Notes: generated from the sequence alone by a model not told the origin. 37,915 nucleotides of DNA from Candidatus Bipolaricaulota bacterium (GCA_021159055.1 JAGGSO010000121.1:1-37915); one strand, 5' to 3'. Positions 14,600 through 23,310 are shown, numbered from the stretch's first letter. Numbers and translations: made by a program.

Positions 14600-16612
14600 T
14601 CAATCCCGCAGTTCTCTTTCCACAAGTCGTTCGACGAGGCCCTCCTCCGGGATGAACGGAAGTGTGATGTGCCCACGGTCCTGGTTGAGCTCGTTCCACT
14701 CCGCGGCGACTTGGACGGCGTTTTCGTTCCTTGCCCACGCGCGACGGGCGACTCCACCGATTACATCCCAGGAGATGGCATGCACGATGATCTCGTCCAC
14801 CCGGGCGCTCCCGTCGAGGACGAGCCCGAACCCGGCGTGGATCGCCTTGCCGATCCCCACCCCGCCGCCGTTGCTCATCACCACGAGCGTCATCCCCCGG
14901 GCGGCGTTCCCGGCGAAGTTGTGGGCGGACATGTCGGCCATGATGTTCGATCCATCCTTGATGTTGGCCGTCTCGCGGAACGGGGAATCGGCCGAGCCGG
15001 TGTCGTGATGGTCGCGCCCGATCATCACCGGTCCGATGACGCCGTCGCGCACGAGCTCGTTGAATTTGAGCGCGATCCGCACCCGCGTTGCCTCGTCGGC
15101 GTACAGGATCCGCGCCTGGGAGCCGACGACGAGGTTGTTGCGGTCGGCGTTCTTGATCCACTCGTAGTTGTCGCGGTCCTGCGCCCGCCGCGTCGGATCG
15201 ATGCACTCCATCGCCGCCCGGTCCGTGGCCACCAGGTCCTCGTGCTTCCCGGACAGGCACACCCAGCGGAACGGGCCGTAGCCGTAGTCGAAGTTGAGCG
15301 GTCCCATCAGGTCCTCGACGTACGACGGGAAGATGAACCCATCGCTCGTGTCGCGGCCGTTCTTCGCGATCTCGGTCACCCCGGCGTCGAACACCGCCTT
15401 CAGGAAGGAATTGCCGTAGTCCCAGAACCGGGTGCCGCGGGATACCATCTCGTTGATCAGCTCGAACTGCCGCCGCAGGGACCGGTCGACGCGGCGCTTG
15501 AACTCCTCCCGGTCGGTCCTCAGCAGCTCCCGTCCCTGGGCGAACGTCAGCCCCTGCGGGGTGTAGCCGCCGTCGTACACTGCATGACACGACGTCTGAT
15601 CCGAGGCGAGATCCACTGCGATTTCATGTTCGACGAGGTACTCCCACAGATCGACGATGTTCCCGTGGTAGGCGATCGACACCGCCTCGCCGTTCTTCCG
15701 CGCCGCCTCCATCCAGGCGACGACCTCGTCCAGATCGTCCGACGCCTTGGAGAGCCAACCCTGCTCCATCCGCTGCTCGATGCGGGAGCGATCGACCTCG
15801 GCGATCACCCCGACTCCGCCGGCGATCTCGATCGCCTTCGCCTGCGCCCCGCTCATCCCGCCCAGGCCAGAACTCACGAACGTGCGCCCGCGCAGGTCGC
15901 CGTCGGCCGGGATCCCGAGGAACCGCCGGCCGGCGTTGAGCAGCGTCAGGTACGTCCCGTGTACGATCCCCTGCGGGCCGATGTACATCCAGCCACCAGC
16001 GGTCATCTGGCCGTAGTTCGCCACCCCGAGGGCGGCAGCGCGACGGAACTGCTCGGGGTTGTCGAACATCCCGACCATCAGGGTGTTGGTGTTGATCACC
16101 CGCGGGCTCTCCGGTCGGGACGGGAACAACCCGAGCGGGTGGCCGGACTGGATCACCAGGGTCTGGTGGTCGGTCATCACCTTGAGGTATTCCTTGACCA
16201 GGCGGTACTGCATCCAGTTCTGGAACACCTGTCCGCTCTCCCCGTAGGTGACGAGCTCGTACGGATAGAGGGCGACCTCGAAGTCGAGGTTGTTGTCGAT
16301 CATCACCTGGAGCGCGCGGCCCGCCAGGGTGCGGCCCTCGTACTCGTCCACCGGCCGGGCGTAGATCCGCCCCGGCGGTCGGTAGCGGTAGCCGTAGATC
16401 CGTCCCCGCGTTCGCAGTTCTTCGAGGAACTCCGGGGCGAGCTCTTCGTGCAGCGCGGGCGGGATGTAGCGCAATGCGTTCTTCAACGCGAGGATTGTCT
16501 CCTCCCGCGTCAGGTTGAACCCGCGGTGGGGCGCACGCCGGATCCCCGGCTCGAACTTTGGCGGTGGTGGAAGCTCAGCCGGGAGCCGGATCGCCATCGG
16601 TTCGTCTCTCAT
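14600..16612 (-). CDS. hutU: urocanate hydratase (long form)
   Basis: A 670-residue NAD+-dependent urocanase that converts urocanate to imidazolone propionate in histidine breakdown. Recognisable regions are TAGGWMYIGPQGIVHGT (204-220), the NAD-binding loop GLGGMSGAQ (249-257), the block around GPFRWVC (446-452, with Cys452) and the glycine-rich C-terminal region AHNFAGNAARG and NGGGVGIGKAIHAGFG. At 670 residues it is longer than the roughly 555-residue enzymes of Pseudomonas and Bacillus and matches the longer subfamily known from Bacteroidetes and others. AAGGAGG lies about 5 nt before the ATG at 16612; a second ATG five codons later is possible. No hutH, hutI or formiminotransferase gene is adjacent, so the rest of the pathway must be elsewhere if it exists. 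Confidence 0.95.
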   Translation of the reverse strand: MRDEPMAIRLPAELPPPPKFEPGIRRAPHRGFNLTREETILALKNALRYIPPALHEELAPEFLEELRTRGRIYGYRYRPPGRIYARPVDEYEGRTLAGRALQVMIDNNLDFEVALYPYELVTYGESGQVFQNWMQYRLVKEYLKVMTDHQTLVIQSGHPLGLFPSRPESPRVINTNTLMVGMFDNPEQFRRAAALGVANYGQMTAGGWMYIGPQGIVHGTYLTLLNAGRRFLGIPADGDLRGRTFVSSGLGGMSGAQAKAIEIAGGVGVIAEVDRSRIEQRMEQGWLSKASDDLDEVVAWMEAARKNGEAVSIAYHGNIVDLWEYLVEHEIAVDLASDQTSCHAVYDGGYTPQGLTFAQGRELLRTDREEFKRRVDRSLRRQFELINEMVSRGTRFWDYGNSFLKAVFDAGVTEIAKNGRDTSDGFIFPSYVEDLMGPLNFDYGYGPFRWVCLSGKHEDLVATDRAAMECIDPTRRAQDRDNYEWIKNADRNNLVVGSQARILYADEATRVRIALKFNELVRDGVIGPVMIGRDHHDTGSADSPFRETANIKDGSNIMADMSAHNFAGNAARGMTLVVMSNGGGVGIGKAIHAGFGLVLDGSARVDEIIVHAISWDVIGGVARRAWARNENAVQVAAEWNELNQDRGHITLPFIPEEGLVERLVERELRD

Positions 16613-16635
16613 CTCCTCCCTCCTTTTGCGAGGAG

Positions 16636-16665
16636 AGTATATCTTCCTGTGCCAGCCTGCGACAA
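16636..16665 (-). promoter_or_regulatory. hutU promoter
   Basis: On the minus strand TTGTCG (16665-16660) and TATACT (16641-16636) are 18 bp apart, giving a leader of about 18 nt. The -10 match is good and the -35 moderate. No operator-like repeat is evident. Confidence 0.55.
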
Positions 16666-16732
16666 GCGATACGGGAGTGTTTCACGCGGACTCCGCCGGG
16701 TGTCATTCTTGATTCCATCGGCGTCCTTCATT

Positions 16733-16761
16733 TTGACAGGTGATCGGCCCTGAGCTATAAT
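16733..16761 (+). promoter_or_regulatory. perfect consensus promoter of rplM
   Basis: TTGACA (16733-16738) and TATAAT (16756-16761) with a 17-bp spacer match the sigma70 consensus in all 12 positions. The leader would be about 30 nt, long enough for AAGGAG before the ATG but not for a ribosomal-protein autoregulatory fold. Confidence 0.9.
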
Positions 16762-16797
16762 CACGCCCTAATCGGAGATTGAATTAAGGAGCAGAAG

Positions 16798-17241
16798 ATG
16801 CAACGGACTTACGTGGCAAAGAACGAAGAACGGGGTAAGACCTGGGAACGCAATTGGTACTTGGTCAATGCTGATGGGAAGACCCTGGGGCGGTTGGCGA
16901 GCGAGATCGCGGTGATCCTGCAGGGGAAGCATAAGCCGATCTACACTCCGCACGTCGATACCGGTGATTACGTGATCGTGATCAACGCGGAGAAGGTCGT
17001 CCTCACCGGGAACAAATGGGATCAGAAGCTCTACCAACGGCACTCGGGTTACATCGGCGGTTTGAAAGAGATCCCTTATCGCAAATTGATCGAGCGTCGT
17101 CCCACCCTGCCGGTGCGTGAGGCGGTGCGGCGGATGCTCCCGAAGACGACCCTCGGTCGGCGGATGCTCCGCAAGTTAAAGGTATACGCCGGGCCGACCC
17201 ATCCCCACACGGCACAACGCCCGATCGAGCTTTCGCTGTAA
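16798..17241 (+). CDS. rplM: 50S ribosomal protein L13
   Basis: A 147-residue protein of the large subunit and an early 23S rRNA assembly protein. Diagnostic stretches are [19 protein letters not shown] (about 20-38), the nucleic-acid-facing [16 protein letters not shown] and the C-terminal [27 protein letters not shown]. The N-terminus carries about six residues more than E. coli L13. AAGGAG lies 6-7 nt before the ATG. In most bacteria rpsI (S9) follows within the same operon. Here a strong terminator follows and the next gene is an unrelated secreted protein, so rplM is a single-gene transcript. Confidence 0.98.
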   Translation: MQRTYVAKNEERGKTWERNWYLVNADGKTLGRLASEIAVILQGKHKPIYTPHVDTGDYVIVINAEKVVLTGNKWDQKLYQRHSGYIGGLKEIPYRKLIERRPTLPVREAVRRMLPKTTLGRRMLRKLKVYAGPTHPHTAQRPIELSL

Positions 17242-17290
17242 CCCTGGGCGTATTCAACCCGGACATTTGTCCGCGGACCTTTAGACAAAC

Positions 17291-17326
17291 CCGGAAGGAA
17301 GCGTCGACACCCTTCCTTCCGGTTTT
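17291..17326 (+). terminator. terminator of rplM
   Basis: An 11-bp perfect stem pairs 17291-17301 (CCGGAAGGAAG) with 17312-17322 across a 10-nt loop. TTTTGCTTT follows. It lies about 50 bp past the rplM stop and shows that no rpsI is co-transcribed. Confidence 0.9.
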
Positions 17327-17387
17327 GCTTTCACATGGCTAGACTCCCTGCACAGAAACAACATCTGAAACGGGTGGTGGGGAGAAT

Positions 17388-18011
17388 ATGGGAACTAAGG
17401 TGCGCAGGATCAGTCTATGGGTGATAGTGGGGGCAATCCTGCTGAGCGCCGTCGTGTCAGTAGCGGGGGAGAAGATCGCGATCTTCGTTCAAGCGGCCGC
17501 TCCGGTCCCGACGGCCGATGTTGAGTTGCTGCAGAACTTCGCGCAACAGCACGGTGCGGTCATAACCGGGGCGCGGGTGTGTTCCACCGGGGAGCTGATG
17601 CACGCCCAGCGGTTGACCAATACCTACATCGGGAATACCCTGTCGGTCGAGGGGATCAGGCGGCTCGCCAACGCGCTGGATGTGGATCATATCATCATCT
17701 TCCGCATCGTCCGCTGGGAGGATCAGCTTTCGTTTCAGCCGGAGAGGTCCCTCCTCATCCTTGGAGCGACCTCGCTCGCTGACAACTCTCTGAAACTCCT
17801 GTTGAGCCCGCTCGGGATCCTCCTTGGCCTGCAGAAGGAATCTACCGTCGGGCTGTTCGCCACCGTGTTCGATCCGAACGGGAACGTACAGTTCACCACT
17901 TCCGTTACCTCCACGGATCAGCCGTTCCTCTCCCTCCTCACCGCCGATCCGCTGGAGGCAGCGAAACAGGCGATCGATACCGCCCTTTATCAGATCGCGG
18001 TGGCCCTATGA
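17388..18011 (+). CDS. secreted protein of unknown function
   Basis: A 207-residue protein. Residues 1-27 form a signal peptide (KVRRISLWVIVGAILLSAVVSVAGE) without lipobox. The mature part, about 180 residues, starts EKIAIFVQAAAPVPTADVELLQNF and looks like a mixed alpha/beta domain. A strand-rich middle (VDHIIIFRIVRW) and the hydrophobic loop LLLSPLGILLGLQ suggest membrane contact or a buried core. I recognise no family. It could be an envelope protein of the type that forms an alpha/beta fold on outer-membrane machines, but that is a guess. A G-rich sequence (GGGGAG) lies very close to the ATG. It is the first of four secreted-protein genes on this strand, with a 123-bp gap before the next. 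Confidence 0.7.
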   Translation: MGTKVRRISLWVIVGAILLSAVVSVAGEKIAIFVQAAAPVPTADVELLQNFAQQHGAVITGARVCSTGELMHAQRLTNTYIGNTLSVEGIRRLANALDVDHIIIFRIVRWEDQLSFQPERSLLILGATSLADNSLKLLLSPLGILLGLQKESTVGLFATVFDPNGNVQFTTSVTSTDQPFLSLLTADPLEAAKQAIDTALYQIAVAL

Positions 18012-18082
18012 GTCCCGGAAGGAGGATCGTGATCGATGTTACAGACTAACGCGGGATTTTATGATAGAGTGGGTACGGACTG

Positions 18083-18097
18083 TTCTGTAAGACAGAA
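18083..18097 (+). promoter_or_regulatory. inverted repeat upstream of the first PKD protein gene
   Basis: TTCTGT AAG ACAGAA is a perfect 6-bp inverted repeat, 37 bp before the ATG at 18135. It lies about 15-20 bp after a possible -10 element (TATGAT, 18060-18065) whose -35 partner is poor. It may be an operator or a small leader hairpin. The rest of the 123-bp gap shows nothing else. Confidence 0.35.
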
Positions 18098-18134
18098 AAT
18101 TGTGGAGAAAATGCTAAGGACAAAGGAGGTAGCA

Positions 18135-20363
18135 ATGAAGTTTCTTAAGCTCGGTCCTTATGGCCTTCCCATCCTGCTGGTGATCGCCGCCCTTCTTCTT
18201 CCGGCGGCGGCCTACGCACAGGGGGAAGGGTATTATACGGTCAGCCAGGGGGCGACGAAGGTGCAGATCACGCCGCTCTCCGGCCCCGGGGATGCCGCCA
18301 GCTTCTACAACATGACGAACAGCCAATCAAACACTGGGTTGGAAGAGGCGAACACAGCGGTTATGTTCCTCTACCGGAATACCGCCACCGGTGCGCTCTC
18401 ACTGTTCGTCCTTTTGAGCGGGCCGAACGGAACGGCCGGGACGGTGACGTTCTCTCTGTCCGGGGTCCCGGCCGGTGCCGGGTTTGAGGTGCAGGACGAC
18501 GGTATGGTCGATTTCCGCGAGACGTGGGAGCTCACCCCTCCGACCGGGACTGTCTCCTGGGCGTGGGACGAGGGGAAATCGGACGGGATGGTCCTCGGGC
18601 CGCTCGGGACTGATTTCTCGCTTACCATCTACCCGCAGTTCACCTCCGGAATCACCGCGGTGAAGTTCCTCTCCGGCGATCGGACGGCGCCCCAGAAGAT
18701 CGACCTCAATTTGACCGATCCGATCATCATCGCTGGCAGCCCGAACGAACCGCCGGTAGCAGCGTTTTCCACCGCGCCGGACAAGCCGCACATCAACGAA
18801 CCGGTGACGTTCGACGCCAGCGCGTCCCATGATCCGGATGGGTCGATCGCGAGTTACGAGTGGGATTTCGATGGCGATGGGGTGTTCGATCAGAAGACGA
18901 CCGATCCGGTCGTCACCCACACCTATGCAGTGGCCGGTACGAAGAGCGTTACCCTCCGGGTTACCGATAACGACGGGATGACCGGCCGCACGACCAATTC
19001 GGTTGAGATCTCCGCTCTTGCTGTGAAGGTGAAGAGGACGATCTCCACCGTCGCTGCTCTGCCCGGGACCACGTTCAAGGTAGTGGTCCGCATCGAGTCG
19101 GAGACCGATCTCGCCGGGGTCGGGCTGCAGGAGAGCCTCCCGGTCGGATGGAAGATCAAGCCGATCGAGAACGCCGGCGCCGCGTTCAAGCGGGCGACAG
19201 TACAATGGGTCTTCGTCGACCAGGTGAAGGCGGGAACAACCAAGGTGATCACCTATGAAGTGACTGTGCCGACGAGCGATCAGCTCGTGGCTACCACCCT
19301 CCCTGCCTGCTTCAAGATCACGGGGACGTTCCAGGCGATGACCCCCTCGCTCTCCATCCCGGTTGAGGGCGACAGCGACATCGAGGTCACCGACGCATTG
19401 ACGATCAAGACGGCGATCGCGCACCTCGTCCCGCGGGTCGGGGATGATTTGGACGATACGATCGACCTGCGCCTGTCGCAGAAGATCGATCCGAACCAGC
19501 TTTCTCGCGCGATCGAGATGTGGCGAGACGACGAACCGGTCCCGTGGACGCAGGGAGCGACGATCGACCTGGAGACGATGAAGGAGCTCGCCGCCTACGC
19601 GTACACCTGCACCGAGGTCGATAACCCGCTGCCAGCAGTACCGCAGGCGAACATCACCGCGGTGCGCACGATCGCCACCCCGGTACCGTGCAACAACGTC
19701 CTCCTCAACTACTACGGACCGGACGGAAATCCGGCGGGGAACACGTTCACGGTGAAGGTGGAGATCAGCGCCGACCAAGATCTATACGGGGTCGGGCTCG
19801 CTGAACAGCTCCCGACCGGGTGGAAGGTCACCCCGATCCAGGACGACGGGTTCACCTACAAGGCATCGAAGGTGGAATGGATGTTCCCGGGCAAGCTGCC
19901 GGCGGGGACCACTAAGACCATCATCTATGAAGTCGAGGTTCCGCAGACCCAGGCGATCGAGCAACCAGCGGACAACCCCTGTTTCGTCAGCTCGAACGAC
20001 CTATTCGGCGTGGTGGACTCCGCCCTCCCATGCCAGGACGTGACCGTCACCGGTGATTCCGCGGTCGACGTAACTGACTCCCTGCCGGTGATCGTCGCCA
20101 TCTCGCGCTGGGACGTGGACAACGATACGATCGACATCAACCTGTCGAACAAGATCTCGTTCCAGCAGGTGCAGCGGGCGATTGCGTTCTGGCTCGAGGA
20201 TGAGGTCGTACCGCGCACCGGTGGCCAGACGGTGGACTACGAGACCCTGAAGGCGATCATCGCCTACTGGCTCACTAACACCGATATCTGCGATCCCCTG
20301 CCGGGGGCGGTTCCCGGCACGTGCGAGCCGTGCAAGCTCCCGTGCCAAGGGGCAACGAAGTAG
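18135..20363 (+). CDS. secreted PKD protein with duplicated GW and W-modules
   Basis: A 742-residue extracellular protein. Start ATG 18135 is set by AAAGGAGGT just upstream and by the signal peptide it creates (residues 1-28, ending AYA before QGE); an earlier in-frame start lacks both. Order: unknown beta-rich N-terminal domain (about 30-200); one PKD domain (204-294, with YEWDFDGDG); module GW1 (299-412, core LQESLPVGWKI); W-module 1 (415-492); GW2 (508-642, core LAEQLPTGWKV); W-module 2 (644-716, ending IIAYWLT); and a Cys-rich tail with four Cys. GW modules resemble DUF11/NEW3-like beta-sandwich repeats. The W-module is helical-looking, with conserved AIxxW, IDL, VPxT and IAYWLT positions, and I know no family name for it. 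It has no membrane anchor or sortase signal. It probably acts on the cell surface or outside. The downstream gene shares both modules. Confidence 0.85.
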   Translation: MKFLKLGPYGLPILLVIAALLLPAAAYAQGEGYYTVSQGATKVQITPLSGPGDAASFYNMTNSQSNTGLEEANTAVMFLYRNTATGALSLFVLLSGPNGTAGTVTFSLSGVPAGAGFEVQDDGMVDFRETWELTPPTGTVSWAWDEGKSDGMVLGPLGTDFSLTIYPQFTSGITAVKFLSGDRTAPQKIDLNLTDPIIIAGSPNEPPVAAFSTAPDKPHINEPVTFDASASHDPDGSIASYEWDFDGDGVFDQKTTDPVVTHTYAVAGTKSVTLRVTDNDGMTGRTTNSVEISALAVKVKRTISTVAALPGTTFKVVVRIESETDLAGVGLQESLPVGWKIKPIENAGAAFKRATVQWVFVDQVKAGTTKVITYEVTVPTSDQLVATTLPACFKITGTFQAMTPSLSIPVEGDSDIEVTDALTIKTAIAHLVPRVGDDLDDTIDLRLSQKIDPNQLSRAIEMWRDDEPVPWTQGATIDLETMKELAAYAYTCTEVDNPLPAVPQANITAVRTIATPVPCNNVLLNYYGPDGNPAGNTFTVKVEISADQDLYGVGLAEQLPTGWKVTPIQDDGFTYKASKVEWMFPGKLPAGTTKTIIYEVEVPQTQAIEQPADNPCFVSSNDLFGVVDSALPCQDVTVTGDSAVDVTDSLPVIVAISRWDVDNDTIDINLSNKISFQQVQRAIAFWLEDEVVPRTGGQTVDYETLKAIIAYWLTNTDICDPLPGAVPGTCEPCKLPCQGATK

Positions 20364-20395
20364 ATGGAACGAGCGACTACTAGGAGTTGATCGCG

Positions 20396-22540
20396 ATGAA
20401 GAGAAGAAACACCGCGGCGGGGGGGATCACCCTCGCCGCATTTTTGATCGTCCTTGCGGTAGGGGGCTCCGCCCTGGCGGGAGGATACATCCAGGTACAA
20501 CAGACAGTCGTTCCCGATGAGGTGTACCTCGCCGGGAGCGGGGGGAGCCCGGAGACTGCGACCCTGACCCTTACCCTGACCGGCACCGGGCCGCGGGGGA
20601 GGTTCCCGATCGATTGTATGCTGGTGATCGACGTATCCGCTACCGCTCAGATTGACGTCGCCAAGGAGGCAGCGTTTGGGATCCTGAGCAAATTTAAAGA
20701 GGGAGATCGGGCCGGGGTGGTGGCATTTGCTACTGAAGCCCACCTGATCGTCCCGTTGACGGATGACCTAACGCGAGTGAAACAAGCGATCTCGGATCTC
20801 TCCCGCGGTGGAAAGTCCGCGTTTGGGGACGCCCTCAAACTCGCGCGCCAGCAACTCACCAATGAAGGACGGCCGGATGCAGTACTTGCCGAGGTCCTCC
20901 TCACCGATGGACAGAGCAACAGCGGGAGCGACCCGGCGATCGAGGGGAAGATGGCCAAGGAGCTGGGAATCAAGCTCATCTCGATCGGGATTGGAAACCT
21001 CATCGATAGGAATCTGCTTGAACAGTTCGCCAGCGAGACCGGCGGGCTGTTCCTCCCTCGACCTCGGGATGATGCTCCGGAGAGGATCATGGCTCGTCTG
21101 GCCGTAACCTCTGCCGGAGGCGAGATAACCGTCAAGAAGATCCTCCCCGCCGGCATCAGCTACGCTGGAGGGGATCCGACGCCGACCCAGATCGATCAGG
21201 GAGCGGATGGGATGACCGTACTCACCTGGCGGGTCGGATCCCTCGGCCTCGGCGCTCGGTGGACCGCCACCGTGCTCCTCAAAGGGACTAAGGTCGGTGA
21301 GTGGGCTACGGACGCCGAATCCGTGGTTACGATGGACGACTTTCGTGGAGTACCGACGACGATCAACATCTCCCCCCTCACCCTGCGAGTCATCGCTCCG
21401 AATGCCGCTCCGATCGCCGCGTTCACGTACGGGCCTGAGGAGCCCTCCACGAGCGAAGCGGTCTCGTTCACCGACGAATCAAGCGATTCGGACGGGAAGG
21501 TAGTGGCGTGGAAGTGGGACTTCGGTGACGGGGAAGAAAGCGAGGCGCAGAACCCGGAGCACCGGTTCGCCGCTCCCGGCACCTACACCGTGAGCCTGAT
21601 CGCGATCGACGACCGCGGGGCACGCTCTGCTCCGGCCAAGGTGGAGATCACGATCAAGAACACTCCGCCCACCGCCTTATTCACGTGCTCCCCCAAGGAG
21701 CCGCGGAGTGGAGTGGAGGCTGTGTTCGACGCGAGCGGTTCCAACGACATCGATGGCCACGTCGTCACCTATTCCTGGGACTTTGACGGGGATGGGGCGT
21801 TCGACAAGACTACCTCAAACCCGCAGGTCAGTTACACCTTCCCGAGTTCCGGTGAAGTGCAGGTGACCCTCGCCGTCACCGATGACTCCGGTGGAACGGA
21901 TACCTACACGAAGGCGATTGAGGTCCTTCCGAGCGTCACCGCGGTGCGGACGATCGACACCTGCCTCCCGGACGACGTGACGATCTCCGGCGGGACGGTC
22001 ACCGTGACCGTTACCATCACCGCCAACACGGAAGTGCACGGCCTAACCCTGCACGAGGAGGTTCCGGCTGGTTGGACGTTCACATCGGTCGATAACGGAT
22101 CCGCCACCCTGCGGGAGGCCTCGCACGACTGGTTGTTCATGGAGACCCTGAAGGACGGGGACCAACGGGCGGTCGTCTATACCCTCACCGCCCCCACCAC
22201 CCCGCTTTCCGATCATGGGCAGGAGCAGGTTTCGCTCACCGGGAACGTGGGGAGCTCATCCCCGCGCCTCTCGCAGATGGTCCTCGGGGAGGACAAGGTG
22301 GCACGGGTGGACACCCTCCCCGTTCTGGTTGTCATATCCCGATGGGATACGGAGAAAAACGCGATCGATCTCTGTCTGCCGCCGCAGGTCGGGTTCGACC
22401 AGATCCAGTACGCCGTTTCTCTCTGGATCTCAGGCGACGAGGTCCCGTATACAAACGGCGCGACGATCGACCTGGCGACGATGCAGGATCTGATCGCGTA
22501 TTGGTTGACTGATACCTCGGTTCACGATCCGCTCCCCTAG
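20396..22540 (+). CDS. secreted von Willebrand A protein with PKD, GW and W-modules
   Basis: A 714-residue protein. AGGAG 9 nt before ATG 20396 chooses this start over a TTG at 20387. Signal peptide 1-28 (SALA before GG). The vWA domain is at about 73-235. Its metal site reads DVSAT (79-83) in place of DxSxS, Thr/Ser in GGKSAFGDAL (138-147) and TDG (170-172), so it is close to a normal MIDAS but with substitutions. Two PKD domains follow (337-421 with WKWDFGDGE, 425-511 with WDFDGDG). Then come a GW module (514-633, core LHEEVPAGWTF) and one C-terminal W-module (638-706, ending LIAYWLT), 60-70 residues, clearly related to both copies in the preceding gene. Metal-dependent adhesion to a protein or glycan partner is the usual role of extracellular vWA domains. 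The gene follows its neighbour by 32 bp and is likely co-transcribed. Confidence 0.88.
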   Translation: MKRRNTAAGGITLAAFLIVLAVGGSALAGGYIQVQQTVVPDEVYLAGSGGSPETATLTLTLTGTGPRGRFPIDCMLVIDVSATAQIDVAKEAAFGILSKFKEGDRAGVVAFATEAHLIVPLTDDLTRVKQAISDLSRGGKSAFGDALKLARQQLTNEGRPDAVLAEVLLTDGQSNSGSDPAIEGKMAKELGIKLISIGIGNLIDRNLLEQFASETGGLFLPRPRDDAPERIMARLAVTSAGGEITVKKILPAGISYAGGDPTPTQIDQGADGMTVLTWRVGSLGLGARWTATVLLKGTKVGEWATDAESVVTMDDFRGVPTTINISPLTLRVIAPNAAPIAAFTYGPEEPSTSEAVSFTDESSDSDGKVVAWKWDFGDGEESEAQNPEHRFAAPGTYTVSLIAIDDRGARSAPAKVEITIKNTPPTALFTCSPKEPRSGVEAVFDASGSNDIDGHVVTYSWDFDGDGAFDKTTSNPQVSYTFPSSGEVQVTLAVTDDSGGTDTYTKAIEVLPSVTAVRTIDTCLPDDVTISGGTVTVTVTITANTEVHGLTLHEEVPAGWTFTSVDNGSATLREASHDWLFMETLKDGDQRAVVYTLTAPTTPLSDHGQEQVSLTGNVGSSSPRLSQMVLGEDKVARVDTLPVLVVISRWDTEKNAIDLCLPPQVGFDQIQYAVSLWISGDEVPYTNGATIDLATMQDLIAYWLTDTSVHDPLP

Positions 22541-22552
22541 GGGCGGATCGTG
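22523..22552 (+). repeat. strong hairpin over the stop codon of the vWA gene
   Basis: CACGATCCG (22523-22531) pairs perfectly with CGGATCGTG (22544-22552), with further CCCC/GGGG pairing inside. The stop codon (22538-22540) lies in the loop region. No T-run follows, so it is not a standard terminator. It may stabilise the message or lower expression of the next gene, which starts 21 bp later. Confidence 0.55.
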
Positions 22553-22572
22553 GGCCCGGGTTTGGAGGGGGT

Positions 22573-23256
22573 ATGAGCAAGAAGAAGGAACTGGTCATTC
22601 TGTTAAGCGGAATACTCGTGATGTTGGGCCTTGCTGTGTTCGGGCAGGGGATCGATTTCGACCCAGCGACCTATAACCCAGCGGTGGGAGAGACAGTGAC
22701 GTTCTCCGCCTGTGAGACGTGCACCTCCGGTGCGGTCAGCTACGAGTGGGACTTCGACGGGGATGGAGTATCCGACCTCTCCGGGTCTGATCCCCTTGTC
22801 GACCACGCGTTTGCCGCCGCCGGCTACACCGAGGTGACCCTGCGCGCCGTCGGGGCCGACGGGCGCGTAACGGCGCGGAGGAAGGGCATCCTCGTCGGCT
22901 CCTCCCCGCTGATCGGGGTCCGCCGTGTCGAAGTGAACCCGGACAGGAGTTTGAACGTGACGATCAGCGTCGTCGCCACCGCCGACCTTTCCGGGGTCGG
23001 GATCGAGGAGACGATCCCCATCGGCTGGCAGGTGAACGCCTCCCAGGCCGGAGGGGTGTTTGTCAAGCGCACCGGGCGGAAGCTCGAGGTCCTGTGGCTG
23101 AACCAGCTCTTCGCCGGGGATACCGCGAGCTTCTCCTATACCCTCTATCCCGGGCAAGGGAACGGGGTTCCGGCGTTTACCGGGACGATCAGCGGCTATA
23201 CCAATGGAGCCCGGGTGAAAAATGAGCTTTGCGGGGACCTCACCGTCCCGTATTAG
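22573..23256 (+). CDS. secreted protein with one PKD and one GW module
   Basis: A 227-residue protein with a signal peptide of about 25 residues (KKKELVILLSGILVMLGLAVFGQG). One PKD domain occupies about 25-108 (YEWDFDGDG). One GW module occupies about 114-223, with core GIEETIPIGWQV followed by LEVLWLNQLFAGDTASFSYTLYP, aligning with those in the two preceding genes. It lacks the C-terminal W-module, so it is a minimal family member. TTGGAGGGGGT directly precedes the ATG. It is the last gene of the secreted-protein set and is closed by a terminator. Lack of the W-module suggests that the GW part is the shared structural unit and the W-module an optional binding or assembly tag. Confidence 0.82.
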   Translation: MSKKKELVILLSGILVMLGLAVFGQGIDFDPATYNPAVGETVTFSACETCTSGAVSYEWDFDGDGVSDLSGSDPLVDHAFAAAGYTEVTLRAVGADGRVTARRKGILVGSSPLIGVRRVEVNPDRSLNVTISVVATADLSGVGIEETIPIGWQVNASQAGGVFVKRTGRKLEVLWLNQLFAGDTASFSYTLYPGQGNGVPAFTGTISGYTNGARVKNELCGDLTVPY

Positions 23257-23278
23257 GACCGAGCTTTGTGAACGGCGT

Positions 23279-23310
23279 GCGGGCGGCTCTGGCCGCCCGC
23301 GTTTCTATTT
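23279..23310 (+). terminator. terminator after the secreted-protein genes
   Basis: GCGGGCGGC (23279-23287) pairs perfectly with GCCGCCCGC (23292-23300) across TCTG and is followed by GTTTCTATTT. Its tail overlaps the last codons of the convergent membrane-protein gene. Confidence 0.8.

Noticed and set aside
14567-16753. A 728-codon open frame antisense to hutU
   Set aside because: It is a GC-rich shadow. The opposite strand encodes an unmistakable urocanase, and this frame's translation is low-complexity and rich in Arg, Pro, His and Val, with no domain.
18399-19778. A 459-codon open frame antisense to the first PKD protein
   Set aside because: Arg/Asp/Leu-rich shadow with no domain. The sense strand has signal peptide, PKD and repeated modules.
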